Shown one piece after another: positions 16,549-25,464 of a stretch of DNA of 64,000 bases (its first letter is position 1; the number at the start of each line of letters is the position of its first letter). The position numbers were made by a program, and so were the translations under genes. Source of the stretch: Melaminivora sp034675505 (lineage in GTDB: Bacteria; Pseudomonadota; Gammaproteobacteria; Burkholderiales; Burkholderiaceae_C); assembly GCA_034675505.1 (NCBI GenBank), contig JAUCDD010000011.1:124001-188000 (forward strand), given 5' to 3'. The notes below the pieces were generated by a model. It had not been told where the DNA came from and made no database searches. It saw nothing but the letters and a program-made list of their open reading frames with translations.

Positions 16549-17439
16549 ATGTTCGAGCTGACCCTGCTGTGCCCCGAAGAGCGCGTGGAGGACGTGAGCG
16601 ACGCATTCGATGCGCTGGATGCGCTGAGCGTGTCGGTGGAAGACGCCGACGCGCAGACCGAGGCCGAGCAGGCCCTGTTCGGCGAGCCCGGCATGCCCGC
16701 GCCGCGCCACGCCTGGGCCATGAGCCGCATCACGGCGCTGTTTGCCACGCAGGCGGCCGCCGAGGAAGCAGCCACGCTGCTGGCGGCGCAGGATTTCTTT
16801 GCCGGCTGCCAGGTGGCCGGCATCGCCCTCGTGCCCGAGCAGGACTGGGTGCGCCTGACGCAGGCGCAGTTCGAGCCGGTGCAGATCACGCCCGAGTTCT
16901 GGATCGTGCCCACCTGGCACGAGCCACCCGCTGCGGCGCGCCAGGCCATCCGCCTGGACCCGGGCATGGCCTTCGGCACCGGCACGCACCCGACCACGCG
17001 CATGTGCCTGCGCTGGATCGCGCAGCACGGCGCCGGCGGCGCGGCCCTGGGGCGGGTGCTGGACTATGGCTGCGGCTCGGGCATCCTGGCCATCGGCGCG
17101 GCCAAGTTTGGCGCCGCGCCCATAGACGCCGTGGACATCGACCCGGCGGCCGTGCAGGCCACGCTGGACAACGCCCGTGCCAACGGCGTAGAGCTGGACG
17201 CCGGGCTGCCCGAACGCGCCCAGGGGCTGTACCAGACCGTGCTGGCCAACATCCTGGCCACGCCGCTCAAGGTGCTGGCGCCGCTGCTGTGCGCGCACGT
17301 GGCGCCGGGCGGGCACCTGGTGCTGGCCGGCATCCTGGAGCGCCAGGCCGAGGAGCTGCAGCAGGCCTATGCGCCCTGGCTGCAGCTGGCCGTGGCCGAT
17401 AGCGAGGACGGCTGGATCCTGATGACGGCGCGGCGCTGA
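16549..17439 (+). CDS. prmA: Ribosomal protein L11 methyltransferase PrmA
   Basis: The protein of 296 aa trimethylates ribosomal protein L11 using S-adenosylmethionine. The N-terminal substrate-recognition domain (about 1-60) is followed by the methyltransferase core with IRLDPGMAFGTGTHPTTRMC and the SAM loop LDYGCGSGILAIGAAKFG; the acidic VDIDPAAV and VLANILATPL follow. The start is MFELTLLCPEE at 16549. accC-prmA is a conserved order in betaproteobacteria, although a terminator lies between them here. Confidence 0.97.
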   Translation: MFELTLLCPEERVEDVSDAFDALDALSVSVEDADAQTEAEQALFGEPGMPAPRHAWAMSRITALFATQAAAEEAATLLAAQDFFAGCQVAGIALVPEQDWVRLTQAQFEPVQITPEFWIVPTWHEPPAAARQAIRLDPGMAFGTGTHPTTRMCLRWIAQHGAGGAALGRVLDYGCGSGILAIGAAKFGAAPIDAVDIDPAAVQATLDNARANGVELDAGLPERAQGLYQTVLANILATPLKVLAPLLCAHVAPGGHLVLAGILERQAEELQQAYAPWLQLAVADSEDGWILMTARR

Positions 17440-17485
17440 GCATCCGCCGGCCGCCTTGCAAGCGCCGCCTAGAATGCCCCTTCCG

Positions 17486-18811
17486 ATGAGCCAGACCACG
17501 CGCTGCCCGCACTGCGCCACCGTGTTCCGCGTGGTGGCCGACCAGCTGCGCATCGGCGGTGGCTGGGTGCGCTGCGGGCAGTGCAAGGAAGTGTTCGACG
17601 CCACCGAGCACCTGCAGCAGCAGGAGCCCGCCCCGGCGCCTGCGCTGCTGCCCGACATGCCGGGCCTGCAGGCCGACCCGGCGCGCCCGCCCGTGGCCCG
17701 GGCCACGCCGCCCGGCGTGGACGTATGGAGCAGCGCGCGCGCGCCAGCGGCCGCCCGGCCGGGCCCGGCCGCGCCGGACGGGCCTCTGCCGGCGCCGGTG
17801 CCGGCGCCGGTGCCGGTGCCGGTGCCGGTGCCCGCCTTCCTGCTGGCGCCCACGCCCGCTGCGCCTGCCCAGGATTCCCAGCCGCCAGGCCCCGCGCCGC
17901 TGCCGCCGCCCGGGGCCCTGCCGGCGCAGGCCGATGCAGTGCAGCACGCCCCGGAGCCTGCACCTCCGGGGGAGTCACTCGCCGTACCGACTCCTTGGTC
18001 GCCGCCCGAGCCGCTTGCTGAAGCCGAGCCTGAACCACAGCCTGAGCCTGAGCCTGAGTTTGATCCTGTACCTGAGCCACAGATCGACCCAGAGCCAGAG
18101 CCAGAGCCAGTGCCAGAGCCAGAGCCAGAGTCAAGACCAGAGCCAGAGTCAAGACCAGAGCCAGAGTCAAGACCAGAGCCAGAGCCAAGACCTGAGCCGC
18201 AGCCGCAGCCGCAGCCGCAGCCGCAGCCGCAGCCGCAGCCGCAGCCGCAGCCGCAGCCGCAGCCGCAGCCGCAGCCGCCCGATCCCCACCAGGAGCCGGA
18301 GTTCATCCGTGCCGCGCGCCGCAGTGCGCTGTGGCGCCACCCGGCGGTGCGGGGCTTGCTGGCGCTGCTGGCGCTGGCCTTGGCCGGGCTGCTGGCGCTG
18401 CAGGCCGCACTGCAGCAGCGCGACGCCCTGGCGGCCCGCCACCCGGCGTTGCGCGCCTTGCTGGAGCCGGCCTGCCTGCACCTGGGCTGCACGCTGCAGG
18501 CGCCGCGTGAGCTGGCCGCCGTGGTCATAGACAGCTCCTCGTTCGCCCGCCTGCCCGCCGATCCGTCGCGCTACGAGCTGCGTTTTGCCTTGAAGAACAC
18601 CGCTAGCCACGCCGTGGCCATGCCGCTGGTCGAGCTGACGCTGACCGACAGCCAGGACCAGGTGCTGCTGCGCCGCGTGCTCGATCCGCAGCGCGAACTG
18701 GGCGCTGCGCCGCAGCTGGAGGCCGCCGGCACCTGGAGCGCACGCTCGGGCGCCGAGCTGGCAGGCGGCTTGGCGGTCGCCGGCTACCGGCTGCTGGCCT
18801 TCTATCCCTGA
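17486..18811 (+). CDS. Zinc-ribbon (MJ0042-type)/DUF3426 membrane protein with expanded Pro-Glu/Pro-Gln repeats
   Basis: The protein has 441 aa. The N-terminus carries a zinc ribbon (RCPHCATVFRV...RCGQCKEVFD). A very long, low-complexity Pro-rich linker (about residues 45-270) ends in Pro-Glu and then about fifteen Pro-Gln pairs. A transmembrane helix follows (about 290-310) and then the DUF3426 domain. The function is unknown; the layout suggests a cytoplasmic metal-binding head and a periplasmic tail. It follows prmA by 46 bases. Codon use in the repeats (CCAGAG, TCAAGA) is unlike the surrounding GC-rich codons and points to recent tandem expansion. Confidence 0.85.
   Translation: MSQTTRCPHCATVFRVVADQLRIGGGWVRCGQCKEVFDATEHLQQQEPAPAPALLPDMPGLQADPARPPVARATPPGVDVWSSARAPAAARPGPAAPDGPLPAPVPAPVPVPVPVPAFLLAPTPAAPAQDSQPPGPAPLPPPGALPAQADAVQHAPEPAPPGESLAVPTPWSPPEPLAEAEPEPQPEPEPEFDPVPEPQIDPEPEPEPVPEPEPESRPEPESRPEPESRPEPEPRPEPQPQPQPQPQPQPQPQPQPQPQPQPQPPDPHQEPEFIRAARRSALWRHPAVRGLLALLALALAGLLALQAALQQRDALAARHPALRALLEPACLHLGCTLQAPRELAAVVIDSSSFARLPADPSRYELRFALKNTASHAVAMPLVELTLTDSQDQVLLRRVLDPQRELGAAPQLEAAGTWSARSGAELAGGLAVAGYRLLAFYP
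18090..18276 (+). repeat. In-gene tandem repeats (18-bp and 6-bp units)
   Basis: Units of GAGCCAGAGTCAAGACCA (18 bp, about three copies after shorter GAGCCA units) are followed by roughly fifteen copies of the hexamer CAGCCG from about 18197. All units keep the frame. They encode the Pro-Glu/Ser-Arg-Pro and Pro-Gln parts of the DUF3426 linker. Hexamer units can change in number without a frameshift. Confidence 0.9.
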
Positions 18812-18874
18812 CCGGCCTGCCGCGCCGGCCCGTCCTTCATTCGCCCTTCAACCCCGACCCTGGACATTTTCCCA

Positions 18875-19780
18875 ATGGCAGCACTCATCTGCGGCTCCCT
18901 GGCCTTTGACACCATCATGACCTTCGAGGGCCGCTTTGCCGCGCAGATCATGCCCGAGCAACTGCACATCCTGAACGTGTCCTTCCTGGTGCCCACCCTG
19001 AGGCGCGACTTCGGCGGCTGCGCCGGCAACATCGCCTACAGCCTGAAGCTGCTGGGCGGCGACCCGTTGCCGGTGGCCATGCTGGGCAGCGACGGCGGCG
19101 AGTACCTGCAGCGCCTCGAACAGCTGGGCATCGACACGCGCCACGTCGGCCAGGCGGGCGATGCCTATACGGCGCAGGCGATGATCATGACCGACCTGGA
19201 CAACAACCAGATCACCGCCTTCCATCCGGGCGCGATGGCACACGCGCACCGCACGCGCGTGGACGGCGGCGACGGCAGCACCCGCATCGGCATCATCGCC
19301 CCCGACGGGCGCACCGCCATGCTGGAGCACGCCGCGCAATTCGCCGCGGCCGGCATTCCCTTCGTATTCGATCCCGGCCAGGGCCTGCCGATGTTCGACG
19401 GCGACGAACTGCGCCGGTTCGTGGGCCAGGCCGACTGGGTGGCCGTGAACGACTACGAGGGCAAGATGCTGTGCGAGCGCACCGGCTGGAGCCTGGCGGA
19501 GATCTCCGCGCGCGTGCGTGCCCTGGTCGTCACGCTGGGCGGCGAGGGCTGCGAGGTCTGGGAGCAGGGCGTACGCACCCGGGTGGCGCCCGTGCAGCCG
19601 AAGGAGGTGGTGGACCCGACCGGCTGCGGCGATGCCTGGCGCGGCGGGCTGCTCTACGGCCTGGAGCGCGGCTGGCCGCTGGTGCGCTGCGCCGAACTGG
19701 GCAACCGCCTGGGCGCCCTCAAGATCGCCCAGCGCGGGCCGCAAAATTACGCGCTGGACTTTGATCCGTCCAGCGTTTGA
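18875..19780 (+). CDS. PfkB-family carbohydrate/nucleoside kinase
   Basis: The protein has 301 aa with the ribokinase-like fold. The N-terminal GSLAFDTIMTFEGRF and FGGCAGNIAYSLKLLGG are the substrate-binding lid and Gly-Gly regions, and VDPTGCGDAWRGGLLYG carries the catalytic Asp and anion hole. It resembles the adenosine/sugar kinase group common in betaproteobacteria; the substrate (adenosine, ribose or another sugar) cannot be assigned by eye. The stop codon TGA is immediately followed by a dispersed repeat. It is convergent with the H1-like gene. Confidence 0.85.
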   Translation: MAALICGSLAFDTIMTFEGRFAAQIMPEQLHILNVSFLVPTLRRDFGGCAGNIAYSLKLLGGDPLPVAMLGSDGGEYLQRLEQLGIDTRHVGQAGDAYTAQAMIMTDLDNNQITAFHPGAMAHAHRTRVDGGDGSTRIGIIAPDGRTAMLEHAAQFAAAGIPFVFDPGQGLPMFDGDELRRFVGQADWVAVNDYEGKMLCERTGWSLAEISARVRALVVTLGGEGCEVWEQGVRTRVAPVQPKEVVDPTGCGDAWRGGLLYGLERGWPLVRCAELGNRLGALKIAQRGPQNYALDFDPSSV

Positions 19781-19849
19781 GTGCTATTGAAAAAATAGCT
19801 GCAGGCCGGCTGCAGGCGCCGGCGACAGCCATTTTTTGCCAAATTTGAA
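19780..19849 (-). repeat. Dispersed intergenic repeat, copy 4 (inverted)
   Basis: Read on the minus strand it contains TCGCCGGCGCCTGCAGCCGG and GCAGCTATTTTTTCAATAGC, matching the other copies. It abuts the PfkB stop codon and lies between convergent genes. Confidence 0.7.
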
Positions 19850-19952
19850 GCGCAGGCGGCCGGCTGCACGGCACAAGGCCGCGAGCGGCCATGGCGCGCG
19901 GCGGGCACCGGGCCCGCGCAGAGCCCCGCCGGGCCCGCGCGGCCGCGTTCCG

Positions 19953-20825
19953 TCAGGGCTTGCTGCCGCTGGGGAAAGGCCAGGCTGCCTGGGGGCTCAA
20001 GGTGGTCTGCGCGGCCGGGGCCGGTGCGGCTGCGGGCGCGGCGGCAGGCTTGCGGGCAGCGGCTGCGGCCTTGCCGTTGCCTGCCGCAGCCGGCTTGGCC
20101 GCTGCTGCCTTCTTGGCCGGCCGTGGTGCTGCCGCTGCAGGCTTGCTGCTGGCTGCTGCCTTTTGCGCTGCAGGCGCAGCTGCGGCCTTGGTGGCGCCAG
20201 CCTTCTTGGGGGCGGCGGCCTTGGCCGTCTTGGCGGTGGTGGCCTTGGTGGCGGCCGCCTTTGTGGCGGCGGCCTTGGGAGCGGGCTTGGGAGCGGCCTG
20301 GGCTGCTGCCTTCTTGGCCGGGGCGGCGGCCTTCTTCGCGGCCGGTGCGGCAGCCTTGCTCACTGCTGCGGGCGCAGCGGCCTTCTTGGCGGGCGCAGCA
20401 GCCTTCTTGGCCGGAGCGGCGGCCTTCTTGGCGGGGGCCGGCGCCTTCTTGGCCGCAGGGGCGGCTGCGGTCTTGGTGGCTGCAGCCTTCTTGGCCGCCG
20501 GGGCAGCGGCCTTCTTGGCGGCTGGAGCAGCAGCCTTCTTGGCCGGGGCCGCGGCCTTCTTGGCGGCCGCCGGAGCTGCAGCCTTCTTCGCGGCCGGGGC
20601 CGCAGCCTTCTTGGCGGGCGCGGCTGCTTTCTTTACGGCAGCGCTGGCGGTCTTGGTGGCTGCCTTGGTGGCCGCAGCCGTTGGCGCAGCTGCGGTTTTC
20701 CTGGCGCTGGCGGCGCCCGTGGAGGCGCTCGCGGCCTTCTTGGCGGCGGGTGCCTTGGCGGTGGCGGCAGCCTTGGCCGGTGTCGTAGCTGCCTTGGCGG
20801 CGGCGGTCTTCTTTGCAGTTGCCAT
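19953..20825 (-). CDS. Histone H1-like, Ala/Lys/Pro-rich DNA-binding protein
   Basis: The protein has 290 aa made mostly of imperfect AAAPAKKA and AAPAAKKA units, with a short non-repetitive tail ending in QAAWPFPSGSKP. Lys-Ala-Pro repeats of this kind are found in bacterial H1-like and AlgP-type nucleoid proteins, which bind DNA through the basic tail without a globular domain. The start at 20825 (MATAKKTA) is preferred because AGGAG lies six bases upstream; the adjacent ATG at 20828 is too close. It lies downstream of nrdB on the same strand with a 195-base gap. Repeat number probably varies between strains. Confidence 0.85.
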   Translation of the reverse strand: MATAKKTAAAKAATTPAKAAATAKAPAAKKAASASTGAASARKTAAAPTAAATKAATKTASAAVKKAAAPAKKAAAPAAKKAAAPAAAKKAAAPAKKAAAPAAKKAAAPAAKKAAATKTAAAPAAKKAPAPAKKAAAPAKKAAAPAKKAAAPAAVSKAAAPAAKKAAAPAKKAAAQAAPKPAPKAAATKAAATKATTAKTAKAAAPKKAGATKAAAAPAAQKAAASSKPAAAAPRPAKKAAAAKPAAAGNGKAAAAARKPAAAPAAAPAPAAQTTLSPQAAWPFPSGSKP

Positions 20826-21020
20826 CATTTTCTCCTGGGGTGCGGTTGACAGAGAGCACCCGCGGCCTGCATTGGGCTGCGGGCGATCCATGGCAACGAC
20901 GCTGGGCGTGCGCCACCACGAATAGGGCGAAGCGTTCCACGCGCGCAGCGCCGCTTCAGGCGGTGCAGCAGCGCAGCGGTGGAGCGGGAACGAGAACCCA
21001 TGGTTGTTGACGAATGGCCT

Positions 21021-22196
21021 TCAGTCCCAGGACAGCGCGCCGCCGGTCTGGTACTCGATGACGCGCGTCTCGAAGAAGTTGCGCTCCTTCTTCAGGTCGA
21101 TCATCTCGCTCATCCAGGGGAAGGGGTTTTCCTCGTTGGGAAACAGCGCCTCCAGGCCGATCTGCGTGGCCCGGCGGTTGGCGATGTAGCGCAGGTAGCC
21201 CTTGAACATGGACGCGTTCATGCCCAGCACGCCGCGCGGCATGGTGTCCTCGGCGTAGCGGTATTCCAGGTCCACCGCGCGGTGGAACAGCGCCGTGATC
21301 TCGTCCTTGAACTCAGCTGTCCACAGCTGCGGGTTCTCCAGCTTCAGCTGGTTGATCAGGTCGATGCCGAAGTTGCAGTGCATGGACTCGTCGCGCAGGA
21401 TGTACTGGTACTGCTCGGCCGCGCCGACCATCTTGTTCTGCCGCCCCAGGGCCAGGATCTGCGTGAAGCCGACGTAGAAGAACAGCCCCTCCATCAGGCA
21501 GGCGAAGACGATCAGGCTCTTCAGGAGCGTCTGGTCGGCTTCCAGGGTGCCGGTCTTGAAGGCCGGGTCCATGATGGCTTCGATGAACGGGATCAGGAAC
21601 TGGTCCTTGTCGCGGATGGACGCGATCTCGTTGTAGGCGTTGAAGATCTCGCCCTCGTCCAGGCCCAGCGATTCGACGATGTACTGGTAGGCGTGCGTAT
21701 GGATGGCCTCCTCGAAGGCCTGGCGCAGCAGGAACTGGCGGCATTCGGGCGCCGTGATGTGGCGGTAGGTGCCCAGCACGATGTTGTTGGCGGCCAGGCT
21801 GTCGGCGGTGACGAAGAAGCCCAGGTTGCGCCGGACGATGCGGCGCTCGTCTTCCGTCAGTCCGTTCGGGTCCTTCCACAACGCGATGTCGCGCGTCATG
21901 TTGATCTCCTGCGGCATCCAGTGGTTGGCGCAGGTGGCCAGGTACTTTTCCCAGGCCCACTTGTACTTGAAGGGCACCAGCTGGTTGACGTCGGTCTGGC
22001 CGTTGATGATGCGCTTGTCCATGGCCGAGACGCGGCGGCTTTGCGGCGCTGCGGATGCGGCCTGCGGCGCGTGTGCGGGGGACGCTGCGCCGGCCTGCAG
22101 GGACTGCGGGCGCGGCTCCTGCGAGGGGCTGGCCTGCGGGCCGCCCTGCGGGAAATTTTGCGGTGGGGTCTTGACTTCTTCGTCCCAGGTAAGCAT
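21021..22196 (-). CDS. nrdB: Class Ia ribonucleotide reductase, beta subunit
   Basis: The protein of 391 aa houses the di-iron/tyrosyl-radical cofactor. The iron/radical segment EAIHTHAYQYIVESLG has the E-x2-H-x3-Y spacing that places the radical Tyr, and ILRDESMHCNFGIDLI supplies further ligands. The C-terminus, needed to dock on NrdA, is present. The start MLTWDEEVKTP at 22196 is the usual one for this family; the next 60 residues form a Pro/Gln/Ala-rich extension not seen in E. coli NrdB. It follows nrdA on the same strand with a gap of 138 bases. Confidence 0.97.
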   Translation of the reverse strand: MLTWDEEVKTPPQNFPQGGPQASPSQEPRPQSLQAGAASPAHAPQAASAAPQSRRVSAMDKRIINGQTDVNQLVPFKYKWAWEKYLATCANHWMPQEINMTRDIALWKDPNGLTEDERRIVRRNLGFFVTADSLAANNIVLGTYRHITAPECRQFLLRQAFEEAIHTHAYQYIVESLGLDEGEIFNAYNEIASIRDKDQFLIPFIEAIMDPAFKTGTLEADQTLLKSLIVFACLMEGLFFYVGFTQILALGRQNKMVGAAEQYQYILRDESMHCNFGIDLINQLKLENPQLWTAEFKDEITALFHRAVDLEYRYAEDTMPRGVLGMNASMFKGYLRYIANRRATQIGLEALFPNEENPFPWMSEMIDLKKERNFFETRVIEYQTGGALSWD

Positions 22197-22334
22197 GGCT
22201 CGTCCAGTGCGCGGATTATGGAAGCAGTGCTTCAAAAAGAAAAGCATCGAAGCGTTGCGCAGCCGTGGTTTTTTGCATGACCAGGGCTTTTGCAAGGCTT
22301 CGATGCGGCGGGTGGGCGCGGGTCTGCGCGGGCC

Positions 22335-25208
22335 TTACTGGCAGGCCTCGCAGCCGGGGTCGTCGATGGCGCAGAACTTCACGTCGCTGGCCGGCTCGGC
22401 CTCGGTCGGAACGGCGTTGAGCTGGCGCTTGTTCACGGTGCTCATCTCCACGTGCGTGGCGCTTTGCGTGCGCAGGTAATAGGTGGTCTTGAGGCCGCGC
22501 AGCCAGGCCAGCTGGTAGGTCTCGTGCAGCTTCTTGCCAGACGCGCCGGCCATGTAGATGTTCAGGCTCTGCGCCTGGTCGATCCACTTCTGGCGCCGCG
22601 CCGCGGCCTCCACCAGCCACGCGGGCTCGACCTCGAAGGCCGTGGCGTACAGCTGCCGGATGTCCTGCGGCACGCGGTCGATGGGGGCCAGCGAGCCCTT
22701 GAAGTGCTTCAGGTCCATGACCATCACGTCGTCCCACAGGCCCAGGCGCTTCAGGTCGCGCACCAGGTACTGGTTGATGACGGTGAACTCGCCCGACAGA
22801 TTGGACTTCACGGACAGGTTGCCGAACGAAGGCTCGATGGAGGCATCGACGCCGACGATGTTGGAAATGGTGGCCGTGGGCGCGATCGCCACGCAGTTGG
22901 AGTTGCGCATGCCGTGCTGGCTGATCTGCTGGCGCAGCGCGTCCCAGTCCAGGCGCGTGCTGCGGTCCACCTCGACGTGGCCGCCGCGCTCGCGCGCCAG
23001 CAGATCGAGCGAGTCCAGCGGCAGGATGCCCTTGGACCACAGCGAGCCCTCATAGCTCGAATAGGTGCCGCGCTCGCGCGCCAGTTCGGTCGAGGCCTGG
23101 TAGGCGTAGTAGCAGATGGCTTCCATCGACTCGTCGGCGAACGCCACGGCCGCGTCGCTGGCGTAGGCGATGCGCAGCTCGTACAGCGCGTCCTGGAAGC
23201 CCATCAGCCCCAGGCCCACCGGGCGGTGGCGCAGGTTGGAGTCGCGCGCCTTGTCCACGGCGTAGTAGTTGATGTCGATGACGTTGTCCAGCATGCGCAT
23301 GGCGGTGCGGATGGTGGCGCGCAGCTTGTCGTGGTCGAGCACCTTGGCGGCGACGCCGCTGGCGTCGGTGCCGCCCTTGAGGTGGCGCGCCAGATTCACC
23401 GAGCCCAGGTTGCACACCGCCGTCTCGCTGTCGCTGGTGTTGAGCGTGATCTCGGTGCACAGGTTGCTGGAATGCACCACGCCCACGTGCTGCTGCGGGC
23501 TGCGGATGTTGCACGGGTCCTTGAAGGTGATCCAGGGGTGGCCGGTCTCGAACAGCATCGACAGCATCTTGCGCCACAGGTCCACCGCCGGCACGCGCTT
23601 TGAGAGCTTGATCTCGCCGCTGTCGGCCTTGGCTTCATAGGCGGTGTAGGCGCGCTCGAAGGCCTGGCCATACAGGTCGTGCAGGTCGGGCACGTCCGAC
23701 GGCGAGAACAGCGTCCACTGGCCGTGCTCCAGCACGCGTTTCATGAACAGGTCGGGGATCCAGTTGGCGGTGTTCATGTCGTGCGTGCGCCGGCGGTCGT
23801 CGCCGGTGTTCTTGCGCAGCTCCAGGAACTCCTCGATATCCAGGTGCCAGCTCTCCAGGTAGGTGCAGACGGCGCCCTTCCTCTTGCCGCCCTGGTTCAC
23901 GGCCACTGCCGTGTCGTTGACGACCTTCAGGAAAGGCACCACGCCCTGCGACTCGCCGTTGGTGCCCTTGATGCGCGCACCCAGGGCGCGCACGCGCGTC
24001 CAGTCGTTGCCCAGGCCGCCGGCGAACTTGGACAAGAGGGCGTTTTCCTTGATGGATTCGTAGATGCCCTCCAGGTGGTCGGGCACGGTGGTGAGATAGC
24101 ACGAGGACAGCTGCGAGCGCAGCGTGCCGCTGTTGAACAGCGTGGGCGTGCTGCTCATGAAGTCGAACGAGGACAGCAGCTCGTAGAACTCGATGGCGCG
24201 CGCGTTGCGGTCATCTTCCTTCAGCGCCAGGCCCATGGCCACGCGCATGAAGAACGACTGCGGCAGTTCGATCCGCGCCTTGGCGATGTGCAGGAAGTAG
24301 CGGTCGTACAGCGTCTGCAGGCCAAGATAGTCGAACTGCTGGTCGCGTTCAGGCTTCAACGCACCAGCCAGGCGTTCCAGGTCGAACGCCAGCAGCTCGG
24401 GGTTCAGCAGCTCGTGCTCCACGCCCTGGCGGATGAACAGCGGGAAATGCGCCGCATAGGCCGTCGGCATCTCCGCCGGCGCCACGTCGCGGCCCAGCAC
24501 CTCGCGCACGATGGTGTGCAGCAGCAAGCGCGCGGTGGCATGGGTGTAGCCGGGGTCTTTCTCGATAAGAGTGCGCGCGGCCAGGATGGAGGCCTTGTAG
24601 ACCTCTTCCATGGGCACGCCGTCGTACAGGTTGCGCAGCGTCTCGGCGGCGATGGGCGCGGCCTGCACGTCCTGGCCCAGGCCGGCGCAGGCGGACTCGA
24701 TCAGCGCCTGCAGGCGCAGCAGGTCCAGCTCGATGCGCTGGCCGCCGTCCTGCACGTACAGCGCGGGCAGCTGCGGCATGAGCTGCTCCTTGCTGTGCGC
24801 GCGCTCCTGCGCGCGGCGCTCGCGGTACAGCACATAGGCGCGCGCGACCTCGTGGTGGCCGCCGCGCATCAGGCCCAGCTCGACCTGGTCCTGCACGTCC
24901 TCGATATGGAAGGTGCCGCCGGCCGGGCGCGAGCGCATGAGGGCGCGCACCACGCCCTGCGTCAGCCCATCGACCTGCTCGCGCACGCTGGCCGACGCCG
25001 CGCCCTGCGCGCCGCGCACCGCCAGGAAGGCCTTCATCAGCGCCACCGCGATCTTTTGCGGCTCGAAGGGCACCACGGCGCCGTTGCGCCGGATGATCTG
25101 GTAGTGCGCCAGGGCGCTGGCGGCGGGCCTGTCGTCCGCCGGGGCGCCAGCGCTGGCGCGGGTTGCGGCTGCGGCGGGGGCGGCGGGCAGCGAAGGGGTG
25201 GCTTGCAT
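22335..25208 (-). CDS. nrdA: Class Ia ribonucleotide reductase, alpha subunit
   Basis: The protein of 957 aa reduces ribonucleoside diphosphates. After an Ala-rich N-terminus comes an ATP-cone (IIRRNGAVVPFEPQKIAVAL, about residues 48-140) for dATP feedback. The active-site cysteines are in QLSSCYLTTVPD, NLCTEITLNT and ETAVCNLGSVNLARH, and the C-terminal shuttle is CEAC. The ATG at 25208 has AAAGGA upstream and is preferred to the longer ORF from 25331, which would run into the regulatory boxes. Two NrdR boxes lie 88-135 bases upstream. Confidence 0.98.
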   Translation of the reverse strand: MQATPSLPAAPAAAATRASAGAPADDRPAASALAHYQIIRRNGAVVPFEPQKIAVALMKAFLAVRGAQGAASASVREQVDGLTQGVVRALMRSRPAGGTFHIEDVQDQVELGLMRGGHHEVARAYVLYRERRAQERAHSKEQLMPQLPALYVQDGGQRIELDLLRLQALIESACAGLGQDVQAAPIAAETLRNLYDGVPMEEVYKASILAARTLIEKDPGYTHATARLLLHTIVREVLGRDVAPAEMPTAYAAHFPLFIRQGVEHELLNPELLAFDLERLAGALKPERDQQFDYLGLQTLYDRYFLHIAKARIELPQSFFMRVAMGLALKEDDRNARAIEFYELLSSFDFMSSTPTLFNSGTLRSQLSSCYLTTVPDHLEGIYESIKENALLSKFAGGLGNDWTRVRALGARIKGTNGESQGVVPFLKVVNDTAVAVNQGGKRKGAVCTYLESWHLDIEEFLELRKNTGDDRRRTHDMNTANWIPDLFMKRVLEHGQWTLFSPSDVPDLHDLYGQAFERAYTAYEAKADSGEIKLSKRVPAVDLWRKMLSMLFETGHPWITFKDPCNIRSPQQHVGVVHSSNLCTEITLNTSDSETAVCNLGSVNLARHLKGGTDASGVAAKVLDHDKLRATIRTAMRMLDNVIDINYYAVDKARDSNLRHRPVGLGLMGFQDALYELRIAYASDAAVAFADESMEAICYYAYQASTELARERGTYSSYEGSLWSKGILPLDSLDLLARERGGHVEVDRSTRLDWDALRQQISQHGMRNSNCVAIAPTATISNIVGVDASIEPSFGNLSVKSNLSGEFTVINQYLVRDLKRLGLWDDVMVMDLKHFKGSLAPIDRVPQDIRQLYATAFEVEPAWLVEAAARRQKWIDQAQSLNIYMAGASGKKLHETYQLAWLRGLKTTYYLRTQSATHVEMSTVNKRQLNAVPTEAEPASDVKFCAIDDPGCEACQ

Positions 25209-25295
25209 GGGTATTCCTTTCAGGTTCGGGCGTCGCGTGGCGAAAAAGCGCGGTGCGCGCAGGGCAGCCGCTTGGAGGTCGCGCACGGGATGCCG

Positions 25296-25311
25296 ACCAC
25301 ATATGTAGTGT
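25296..25311 (-). promoter_or_regulatory. NrdR box 1 (proximal to nrdA)
   Basis: On the minus strand ACACTACATATGTGGT matches the NrdR consensus acaCwAtATaTwGtgt at 11 of 16 positions. It also contains a TACATA that could be the nrdA -10 hexamer. Its centre is 32 bases from box 2, about three helical turns, which is the spacing known for tandem NrdR sites. Confidence 0.7.
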
Positions 25312-25327
25312 TGAGGGTGCGTGTAAC

Positions 25328-25343
25328 GCACTAGGGGTAGTGT
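25328..25343 (-). promoter_or_regulatory. NrdR box 2 (distal)
   Basis: On the minus strand ACACTACCCCTAGTGC contains the perfect inverted repeat CACTA-CCCC-TAGTG. The half-sites match the NrdR consensus, while the centre (CCCC instead of TATA) does not. The spacing to box 1 supports it. Confidence 0.7.
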
Positions 25344-25464
25344 ATCTGCTGCGCAAGCGCCAGGGCGTCACAAGGCGTGTCGTCCGACATTGGGCAGTCC
25401 ATGGAACGTCTGGGCGGCTGCGGCCACTCAAGGGCACCTGGATCCACCAGGCAGGAGCGCGAAC

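Noticed and set aside
18090..18276. Tandem repeats considered as a CRISPR array.
   Set aside because: The units are contiguous and coding, 6 and 18 bp, with no unique spacers and no cas genes.
16351..18528. A 725-codon minus-strand frame rich in Gly-Ser and Gly-Cys repeats.
   Set aside because: It is the antisense of prmA and the Pro-rich DUF3426 linker; the Gly-Ser/Cys repeats are the reverse of Pro-Glu/Pro-Gln codons.
19891..20925. A plus-strand Ala/Leu/Phe-rich 344-codon frame that looks like a membrane protein.
   Set aside because: It is the antisense of the Ala/Lys/Pro-repeat gene; AAG codons read backwards as CTT and give false hydrophobicity. The minus strand has the ribosome site and the known protein type.
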